Positions 57,267 through 64,000 of a DNA stretch of 64,000 nt are shown here, in pieces; the stretch's first letter is position 1; each line of letters opens with the position of its first letter. The stretch is from Hippopus hippopus. Taxonomy: Eukaryota > Mollusca > Bivalvia > Cardiida > Cardiidae. Below the pieces are notes generated by a model. That model did no database searches. It saw only the letters and a list, made by a program, of their open reading frames with translations, and was not told the DNA's origin. The stretch spans positions 28,084,426-28,148,425 of the forward strand of contig OX328106.1 in NCBI GenBank assembly GCA_946811185.2, read 5' to 3'. The translations under genes and the position numbers were made by a program.

Positions 57267-57322
57267 CAGATTCGTGATCAGACTGTACTTTCTGTGCAGT
57301 CTGATCCTGAGTTACATTGTGC
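57267..57322 (+). repeat. Family C core joined to half of family A
   Basis: AGATTCGTGATCAGACTGTA, then TGTGCAGTCTGATCCTGAGT. It lacks both outer flanks of family C. Confidence 0.65.
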
Positions 57323-57518
57323 ATTGTCCACAATGGTATTTTGATCTTTGCCTACATAGTCTATAATAAAAAAGAAACTAAAGCTATGTTTACCGCTCTT
57401 AGTGTTTACATCATGATGTAAAACCGGAACAATACACAAGTAATTTCAATGGGGTAGGATCCGGAAATTCGAGTTGCATGTCTAAAGAGGTTTAAATATT
57501 CATGTATTCATTTAAATT

Positions 57519-57587
57519 GGAGTTTAACGCCGTTTTAACAGCTTGAGTCATATCACGGCGGACAGTGCATCTACGCATGTTTTTCCT
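57519..57587 (-). repeat. SINE type S1, 3' part, split by an insertion
   Basis: GGAGTTTAACGCCGTTTTAA to GCATGTTTTTCCTAG. The rest of the same SINE resumes at 59693 after about 2.1 kb. Confidence 0.75.
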
Positions 57588-57819
57588 AGTCTCAATAATG
57601 AGACGCTACGGTGATATTTTTCATATTTGGACATTTACTGTGCACCGTACCGTCTCAAGTCCATTTTAAATTTTCCGGTAGCAAAGATAGAGCGCTGTAC
57701 TGACTTTCTGCTTCGTAGGTTTAATCTGTATTGCAGTGAAATGCAACTGACTTTTAGTAACAAACATGACCAAAGACAAATAAATAAACCTTTCATTACA
57801 TAAAGAGCTTGTAGAAGTC

Positions 57820-57827
57820 GTTTATAA
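57820..57827. repeat. 8-bp target-site duplication, left
   Basis: GTTTATAA matches 58742-58749. Confidence 0.8.
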
Positions 57828-58741
57828 CATAGGGGTCCGTAGTTTGACTCCTGTGACCCATAGACTAAAACAAGGGATTTAACTGTATGCAGCCCGTTAC
57901 TCGCCCCCGGTTACAAAAAAACAACGTATCTTTTCTACCCTATCAGTTATTCTCCTAATTTTTTCTACGGCTGAGAGCTAAAACATTTTTCTACCAGAAA
58001 AACACAACTGTTTGTCAGTGGCTAATGCAGTCTGGCTGATACTTTCGCTCGAACTTGTAAACTCGCTCAAAAATCTTCGCCATTGACACGGGTTCGTACA
58101 TTCGATACTGACGTTCGCGCATATAAACCAATGAAATTTCTCGTTCCAAACAGTGTCACCGTACTGTCACGCGACAAAAAGGTGTCAGGAGCTGTACGAA
58201 ATTTCAATGGTTGAATTCACGACTGTTAGTACATATCAACCGATGAAATTTCTCGTTCCAAACAATGTCACATGACAGAAATTGGCTGCAGCTGTTCGAA
58301 ATAAGAGCGTGGATCACAAATTCACCGAATTCTGAGGCGTTTCGTCGTTATTGAAGATAAATACTATAGGTCAGTAGTATTTTTAACATGTTTAAAGGGT
58401 GGGTGCCGCTAATGCTGCGTTTCACTGGATCTAAAGTGCATTTTATATCTTGAAAACGGATGTACGAACCCGTGTCAATGGCACAGATTTTTGAGCGAGT
58501 TTACAAGTTCAAGCGAATGTATCAGCCAGACTGCATTTACCACTGACAAACAGTTGTGTTTTTTCTGGTAGAAAAATGTTTTAGCTCTCAGCTGCAGAAA
58601 AGAATAGGAGAATAACTGATGGGGTAGAAAAGATACGTTGTTTTTTGTAACCGGGGGCGAGTAACGGACTGCATACAGTTTAATCCCATGTTTATAATAT
58701 ATAGTCTATGGGTGACAGGAATCAAACTACGGACCCCTATG
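57828..58741. mobile_element. hAT-like foldback element, 914 bp
   Basis: Inverted ends of about 275 bp: the left arm 57828-58100 starts CATAGGGGTCCGTAGTTTGA, and the right arm 58461-58741 is its inverse. An exact 8-bp GTTTATAA duplication flanks it, and the uninterrupted site is seen at about 59270-59277 in the second unit. The loop holds a direct repeat with TGAAATTTCTCGTTCCAAAC (about 58130 and 58243). There is no transposase frame, so it is non-autonomous. The 8-bp duplication and CA...TG ends fit the hAT superfamily. Confidence 0.85.
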
Positions 58742-58749
58742 GTTTATAA
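58742..58749. repeat. 8-bp target-site duplication, right
   Basis: GTTTATAA is an exact copy of 57820-57827. Confidence 0.8.
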
Positions 58750-59561
58750 CATGTAAATCTCGGAAAAAACACTGACGAAATTTATCGTGCGTGGCGGCCA
58801 TTTTGTCTGTTTTCCGGAACGTAAACAACTCGAGTAACAGATGAAATGCACGGTTTTCTCTATGTTCAGCGTTTAAATTGAAAATATTTGTATTTCAAAC
58901 GAAGGGTTATTAAATATGCAAGCAACAGGTCTGTTTAAATACTAGTTTTGTGCTCTATTTGCGAAATTATGAGAGTTCAAACTTGCTCACAAAATCTGTG
59001 CGGAGCTTTCAACTGATTTTGTCTTGATCGTCTCTCTTAGTCTCAATAATGAGACGCTACGGTGATATTTTTCATATTTGGACATTTACTGTGCACCGTA
59101 CCGTCTCAAGTCCATCGTAAATTTTCCGGTAGCAAAGATAGAGCGCTATACTGACTTTCTGTTTCGTCCATTAAATCTGTATTGCAGCAAAATGCAATTA
59201 ACTTTTAGTAATAAACATGACCAAAGACAAATTATTAAACATTTCATTACCTTATAAGCTTGTAGAAGTCGTTTATAACACGTAAATCTCGGAAAATAAC
59301 TGACGAAATCTATCGTGTGTGGCGGCCATTTTGTATGTTTTCGGGAACGTAAACAACTCGAGTAACAGATGAAATGAACCATTTTTTTCTTATGTTCAGC
59401 AATTAAATTGAAAATATTTGTATTTCAAACGAAGGATTATCGAATACGCAAGCAACAGGTATGTTCAAATCCTAGTTTTGTGCTCTATTTGTAAAATTAT
59501 GAGAGTTTAAACTTGCGCACAAAATTTATGCGGAGATTTCAACTGGTTTTGTCTTGATCGG

Positions 59562-59692
59562 CTCTGTACCCAGAGGCGACCAGTCAAAAAGTAACATCGC
59601 CTTTGGGGACAGTCATCTGTACTAGATCGTCTCTGTACCCAGAGGCGACCAGTAAAAAAGTAACATCGCCTTTGGGGACAGTTATCTGTACT
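59562..59692. repeat. 69-bp tandem repeat, two copies
   Basis: Each copy has CTCTGTACCCAGAGGCGACC, then AAGTAACATCGCCTTTGGGG. The two differ at only a few bases. Confidence 0.9.
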
Positions 59693-59848
59693 AATGTGTT
59701 TCCTAGCTTTCTCACACCAGTACTGACAGAACTTTCTTTCCAAGCTTCTGACTACTTTCCGGAAAGAAAGCTTGTCGCAACCCATATCGAACCCGCAACC
59801 ACCACGTCACGAGTCAGATACGCTAATCACTGAGATACCCGGCTAGGC
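59693..59848 (-). repeat. SINE type S1, 5' part with tRNA-like head
   Basis: Resumes at GTGTTTCCTAGCTTTCTCAC and ends, on minus, with GCCGGGTATCTCAGTGATTA and GCGGGTTCGATATGGG. This is the other half of 57519-57587. Confidence 0.75.
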
Positions 59849-59849
59849 G

Positions 59850-60989
59850 TGGAAAGAGGTTGGTATCAGATGGGACCCGAAGGTATCTGCATCAATACAA
59901 CCAATACTTCAGTCTTATAATACTACCAAAACTAGCATCACTGCTACTACCACTATTAGCCTACTACTACCGTTGCCTCTTGGACCGGTCTGAGGCTTAG
60001 GGGTAACAACCTGCTTGAGAGTTCGCGACGAAACGTGGTTGGAATGATACTTTCTTTACAAGTACCAACACTATCACTACTGGCATTACTAGGTCTACTA
60101 CTGCTACTGCCGCTACCAACAATCTGACTCCGGGTTAACACCTAGCCTGGGTCCAGGCGGTAATAATCGGCTTTTATTCACTCCTTATCGCGATCTCCTT
60201 TGACGGTCTATGATGTGTGGCAAAACGATTTGTCGCTTCCGTTATTATCCCCCCCCCCCCCAAATTTTTATCAAAGTAACGTCCGAATGGTAGAAAAGGG
60301 TAAAAAAGGAACGGACTGGAACCCAGGCTAGGTAACACCCTGCGTGAGAGGTTGCGAAGAAATGTAAAGGGAAAGAATTCTGAGATGAATAAAAAGGATT
60401 AGTTTAGAGTGATTTCCCCTGAAATCACCTGGGACGCTGTTCAGGTAAGAACTCGTTTTTCCTTCGCATGTATAGTTTCAAAGGATTTAATAGTCTTTGT
60501 TTGCTGTGTAATTGTAAACTTTCAACATTCTTTTGCAAAATAGACGACAAACCTTTCAGTAATATTTAAGATCATGATTTACCAGAAGTTACCTGTTGTA
60601 CTGGATATGGGTGGTTGCGTTTCTGGTTGACATATTCCATGTGTTGCCGGTTGTTGTTGTTGTGGTTTCTTATTTTCTAACGCGATTCCTGTCAAACATA
60701 CTGTTTGAGATCAGGTAAGTTGTCAGACTGCGGAAGAATGCTTATCATTATCACTTAGATAATGCCGGTGTAACAGTATGAGACTGAAATCAAAGTATTA
60801 CTAGATCTATCGAGGAACATTTATGGTTTTGTGACAGCTTGACTAACACAAGTAGCAGACCTTCATCCATTTGAAACTCGACGTATGATAAACAAGGCCG
60901 ATGACAAACCAGACAAAGCAAGACCACATTTTTTAACAGAAGGATTATTAGCAGTTCCACCTGTTTTATTTTCTTTCATGACAACCTTT
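59850..60989. other. Non-coding stretch
   Basis: CTA/CTACTAC-rich low-complexity DNA at 59925-60125. CCTGGGTCC.GG and CCGGAAC-like words near 60145 and 60325 are inverted (TAACACCTAGCCTGGGTCC, GGAACCCAGGCTAGGT), suggesting a short worn foldback repeat at about 60138-60340. No gene supported. Confidence 0.35.
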
Positions 60990-61197
60990 TTAATCCTTTT
61001 CCAGACGACATAATTTTGAACTTGTCCAAATTCAAAGCATTTGCAGAGATAAAAATAGTTGTGAACTCAAATGGTGGAGTTTGTCTTTCAAAGAGAGGAA
61101 GACATTGTGCGAAAATGCTGATTACCAGCATTTCTTTCTCTTTCCCACACTGTTTTCAAAATCCTTTACCTACTAGGGTCTTTGATATATTGGGTAA
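60990..61197 (+). mobile_element. Family A MITE, worn copy
   Basis: TTAATCCTTTTCCAGACGAC and TTGTCCAAATTCAAAGCATT on the left. A shortened left palindrome arm; right arm CCAGCATTTCTTTCTC. TAGGGTCTTTGATATATTGG on the right. Confidence 0.78.
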
Positions 61198-61266
61198 ACT
61201 CATCACTTTATGCTAAAGTGGTACCTCCCTTACAGTGTATCTCCTTTTCCTTCTTGTTGACAACAG

Positions 61267-61470
61267 GCAGCACCAAATATATCGATGGCAGCTACTGGTT
61301 GTCAAATGCACCAAAACTATCAATCAGACAGAGCATAACAGAATGCCTTGATTTTTATATTGGAATATCGATGGAATTCAATCTTCAACTAAACTTACAA
61401 AACAGACAAAGATATAATGCTGACAAAGATCAGTTTATCAAACTCTCCATAGATTTTAATCTTTTTTAAT
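61267..61470 (+). CDS. Possible terminal exon, no homology
   Basis: An acceptor-like TTGTTGACAACAG is followed by an open frame reading STKYIDGSYWLSNAPK, SIRQSITECLDFYIGI and DKDQFIKLSIDFNLF, then stop TAA at 61468-61470. It has a plausible protein-like pattern, but the phase (2) does not match the donor at 56232 and no upstream exon is identified. It overlaps no known repeat. Confidence 0.25.
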
Positions 61471-61797
61471 AAGGACTATCTTTGTGTGAAAATGATTTAT
61501 CACAGTTCAAATTTTCAAGTCTTGCACTATCTCGTAAAGTTATGAACCAGGTGGATTTCTTCCTTGTAGCATTTGGTGCCTTGTAACCTGTTCATACAAA
61601 GATCAGTATCAGGCTACTAATATATACCCCAAGTACTAAATTTTTAATAGTGGACTTTGAAAGCAAAATATTTACATGTAATCAAGAAGAGTTCTGATGT
61701 TCAACATAGGAATCATTATAAATAACTTTTCACATTTGCCACAGTTCTCTTTATCATGCATTCATATGTTACGTGCACATCCACAAGAATACATAAT

Positions 61798-61922
61798 TAA
61801 GGATTACGACCCCTAATTCATCGGTAAATTTCATGTAACATCGACGTTTTCGTAAAGGCTATTTGGCCAATTTGGCAGCTAGAAACTCTTTTAATATGAG
61901 AGTTAGGGGTCATAGACCTTAA
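61798..61922. mobile_element. Family D MITE, worn copy, opposite orientation
   Basis: TTACGACCCCTAATTCATCG on the left and AATATGAGAGTTAGGGGTCA on the right. GTAACATCGACGTTTTCGTA and AAAGGCTATTTGGCCAAT are the inverse of the other copies. Confidence 0.75.
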
Positions 61923-62033
61923 TAACTTGGCTTGTAAAAGTCACAAAATATTGCCACTGTAAGTACATGAGCAGATTATGTTTGGCATGATTGTCCTGTT
62001 CTATAAGCTCAACCAACTCTTTCCTGTAAATAG

Positions 62034-62251
62034 TTAACCCTTTACCAAACAATCCCAACTTTTAACAACCCTTAGAAAGAAAGCTTTTGAAAACATTGTG
62101 CAAAAAAGAGAAAATGCTGGTAACCAGCATTTACTCCTTTTCCTACAATGCTTTCTTTTTTTTTTCCCAGAACAAACCTAAATTTTTATTTTGTTGTCTG
62201 CAAAAACTTCCAATTTGGATGTGTCTAAAGTTTTTTTGGTAAAGAGTTGAA
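62034..62251 (-). mobile_element. Family A MITE, first of a back-to-back pair
   Basis: TTAACCCTTTACCAAACAAT on the left. The core AGAGAAAATGCTGGTAACCA is followed by a worn arm and a 12-T run. TTTTTTTGGTAAAGAGTTGA on the right shares its last four bases with the next copy. Confidence 0.85.
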
Positions 62252-62475
62252 CCCTTACCACACAATCAAAAGTTTTTAAAACCCTGAGGAAGAAGGGTTT
62301 TAAAAACATTGTGGGGGAAAAAGAGAAAATGCTGGTAACCAGCAATTTCTAATGTTTGCACACTGTTTTCTACTCATCCAATGACAATTCAATTTTTGAG
62401 ACACATTTATTTTGTCATCTGCAAATGCTTTCAATTTGGACAATTCTAAAGTTTTGTTGTTTGGTAGAGAGTTAA
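62248..62475 (-). mobile_element. Family A MITE, second of a back-to-back pair
   Basis: TTGAACCCTTACCACACAAT on the left. The left arm GAGAAAATGCTGGTAACCAG is intact and the right arm diverged. TTGTTTGGTAGAGAGTTAA on the right with TTAA. Confidence 0.88.
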
Positions 62476-62568
62476 ACAACCATTTTTTTGCATCATCATA
62501 ATTCAAAAACACCTTGGACCATTTTCGCCATTATAGTAGTTGTCTAGCAATATCATTTCTTTTTTCAG

Positions 62569-63186
62569 ATTAAATTAACCTATCCTCTGTGAGAAAGAAC
62601 AATAAAATACAACAATGTGTGAAAACTCATTAAGCCTCAGAGGTCGTCCCCCTACACGCTTGTTGGCAATTGTGGTCATCCCTGTCCTTATTTGGGTAAT
62701 TGTTTCCATTATAAGGTGCTCCAAGCATTCATCTGGACCTGCACTGTTTCCAGGGGAGGCAGAAGCTAGAAAGGTATGTAGATTTACTTTTAATTTTAGC
62801 CTTAAAGTTAAACTTTTACCTCACAATGAAATTAAACCTTTTACCACACAATCCCAACTTTAAACAACCCCAAGGAAGAAGCCTTCTGAAACATTGTGGG
62901 AAAATGAGAAAATGCTGGTAATCAGCATTTTCTCATTTTCCCACAATGTTTTCCAACCTTTCAGAGACAAATCCCATGATCTTTTGAGCCACATTAAATC
63001 TGTGGTCTGCAGATGCTTTCAACTGTACAATACATGTACTGTGTGAACTATTTGGTGCTTAGCAAACATATAAGTAGTTCAGTTACCACTGTCTATAGTG
63101 AGAAATTTTGAGCATCTTTTGTTTTACTCTTTCAGATGGGAGAGCCTGATCTTCGAACACTCAAGCTTGATGAAGATACAGCACAG
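62569..63186 (+). CDS. 5' end of a gene for a membrane-anchored protein (continues past the window)
   Basis: An acceptor (TTCTTTTTTCAG at 62557-62568) opens an exon with 46 bases of leader, then ATG 62615. Coding exon 1 ends at 62773 (GAAAG|gtatgt), exon 2 is 63136-63186 (tttcag|ATGGG to CACAG|gtaaaa), both in phase 0. The 70 residues read: short polar N-terminus, a basic RPPTR, one hydrophobic helix (LLAIVVIPVLIWVIVSII, about residues 16-33), then RCSKHSS and a hydrophilic stem (GEPDLRTLKLDEDTAQ). This looks like a type II anchor with a stem, as in many Golgi enzymes, but the catalytic part lies outside the window and I do not name it. A non-coding first exon must lie upstream. Confidence 0.6.
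62832..63065 (-). mobile_element. Family A MITE, intron 1 of the edge gene
   Basis: TTAAACCTTTTACCACACAA on the left and the palindrome GGGAAAATGAGAAAATGCTG with its inverse. The right end CTATTTGGTGCTTAGC is worn. Both palindrome arms share the same A>T change (AAAATGAGAAAA / TTTTCTCATTTT), so pairing is kept. Confidence 0.85.
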
Positions 63187-63243
63187 GTAAAATTTAATGT
63201 TTTGTTATATGGTAAACATACTGATTTAAACAGCCTTTTTAGC

Positions 63244-63469
63244 TCTCTGCTAAACAACCCTATGTTTTAACAATCCTTAAAAAGTAGGTTTTTGAAAACA
63301 GTGTGAGAAAAGAAGAAAATAGTGGTAACCAGTACTTTCTCCTTTTCCTAACAATGTTTTCTACTCATATCAAAGACAAATCACATTATTTCAGTTACCG
63401 TGAATTTGATGTCTACAAATGCTAACAATTTGGACAAATCTGAAATTTTGTTGTTTAATAAAGAATTAA
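63244..63469 (-). mobile_element. Family A MITE, intron 2 of the edge gene
   Basis: CTAAACAACCCTATGTTTTA on the left, a moderately diverged core, and TGTTTAATAAAGAATTAA on the right. It shares the TTAA 63466-63469 with the next copy. Confidence 0.8.
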
Positions 63470-64000
63470 CCCCTTGCCAAACAATCCAAAGTTACAATGA
63501 CCCTAGGTATGATGGCCTTGAAATCATTGTGGGAAAAGGAGAAAATGCTGGTAGCCAGTATTATGTTATACAGGCAAGACAAATACATCCACCTCATCCA
63601 TCTGAGAAATAAATTTTGTACTGCTATTAAAACTGTCCAGATTATTCATGCCAGCACCATCAGAAATCATCACCAGTTACATTAGTATGTCTTTAACCAT
63701 ATACCACACAATGCCGACTTTTAATGACCTTGACTTTTGAAAATATTGTTGGAATGGAGAAAATGATGGTAGCCAGTATTATGTTATACAGGCAAGACAA
63801 ATACACCCACCGTCATCCATCTGAGAAATAAATTTTGTACTGCTATTAAAACTGTCCAGATTATTCATGCTGGCACCATCAGAAATCATCACCAGTTACA
63901 TTAGTATGCCTTTAACCCTGTACCACACAATGCCGACTTTTAATGACCTTGACTTTTGAAAATATTGTTGGAAATGGAGAAAATGCTGGTAACCAGCATT
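63466..64000 (-). repeat. Family A halves in a tandem array of about 219-bp units
   Basis: Three family A left halves start at TTAA 63466, 63693 and 63912, each running to TGCTGGTA.CCAG. The first two then switch to an unrelated ATTATGTTATACAGGCAAGA segment of about 140 bp. Unit starts at GGTAGCC 63550, 63768 and 63988 give spacings of 218 and 220 bp. Window end cuts the third. Confidence 0.85.

Larger units (their letters stand above)
57588..59692. mobile_element. Tandemly duplicated repeat inserted in an S1 SINE
   Basis: Two copies of a unit of about 530 bp: unit 1 at 57588-59030 (split by a 914-bp insertion) and unit 2 at 59039-59561. Each starts TCTCAATAATGAGACGCTAC and ends TTTTGTCTTGATCG. 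Two 69-bp repeats (59562-59630 and 59631-59692) close the array. The SINE words ATGTTTTTCCTAG and ATGTGTTTCCTAG on the two sides form a likely 13-bp duplication with one mismatch. Its class is unknown. Confidence 0.65.

Noticed and set aside
55946..61470. Joining the stretches at 55946-56232 and 61267-61470 as one gene
   Set aside because: Splice phases do not match (0 against 2) and no exon between them was found.
63466..64000. CRISPR-like array
   Set aside because: Unit length is about 219 bp with transposon sequence inside. There are no short repeats with unique spacers, and the genome is eukaryotic.

Overview
This is eukaryotic, repeat-rich, AT-rich DNA, most likely from a bivalve mollusc. 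I infer that from three things: a two-exon secreted C1q-domain gene (a family greatly expanded in bivalves), very dense short palindromic transposons, and tRNA-derived SINEs with a 3' module ending in GTTTAACGCCATT or TTTAACGCCATAC. The species is not determined. There are no operons, ribosome binding sites, CRISPR arrays or rRNA genes. Almost every open frame here is chance or a translated repeat.

Genes. (1) A C1q-domain gene on + (exons 2945-3308 and 5828-6216). The splice phases match, and it encodes a signal peptide, a heptad-like coiled stalk and a C1q head. (2) At the right edge, the first two coding exons of a gene on + (62615-62773 and 63136-63186). They encode a short N-terminal membrane anchor, and the gene runs off the window. 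(3) Several exon-like open stretches without recognisable homology (30062-30436, 47740-47952, 55946-56262, 61267-61470), all low confidence.

Mobile DNA dominates. A broken L1/Tx1-type LINE on - spans about 10812-15700. It has an APE endonuclease, a reverse transcriptase and a C-terminal zinc-knuckle region, a poly(A) end, and an exact 14-bp target-site duplication. A small Ty3/gypsy-like pol relic lies near 48.8-49.0 kb. At least three short non-autonomous families end in TTAA. Family A is about 230 bp with a central 67-bp near-perfect palindrome and has more than 20 copies. Family C is about 210 bp with a different central palindrome. Family E is about 345 bp. The TTAA-CCCT ends of A and C suggest mobilisation by a piggyBac-like transposase. 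Family B (about 250-270 bp, ends ATGAGCCATGCTCTG) has about a dozen copies. Families D, F, G, I and J are further repeats, and there are at least four SINE types.

Layout. 0-2.9 kb: repeats only. 2.9-6.2 kb: C1q gene, with repeats in its intron. 8.7-9.1 kb: two A copies. 10.8-15.7 kb: LINE. 16-25 kb: SINE, B, A, foldback G and the 1.25-kb element F1. 25-36 kb: J, B, I, C, D, E and A repeats. 37 kb: SINE followed by a perfect 39-bp inverted repeat. 39-47 kb: microsatellites, SINEs, B, C and D copies and a 1.3-kb modular element. 49-55 kb: a dense A/B cluster. 56.9-59.9 kb: a nest in which a SINE is split by a tandemly duplicated repeat, and one of its units is split by a hAT-like foldback element with an 8-bp duplication. 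61-64 kb: the edge gene, whose introns are filled with A copies.

No new enzymatic or defence system is visible. The most unusual content is the TTAA-ended hairpin families and the nested locus at 57-60 kb.
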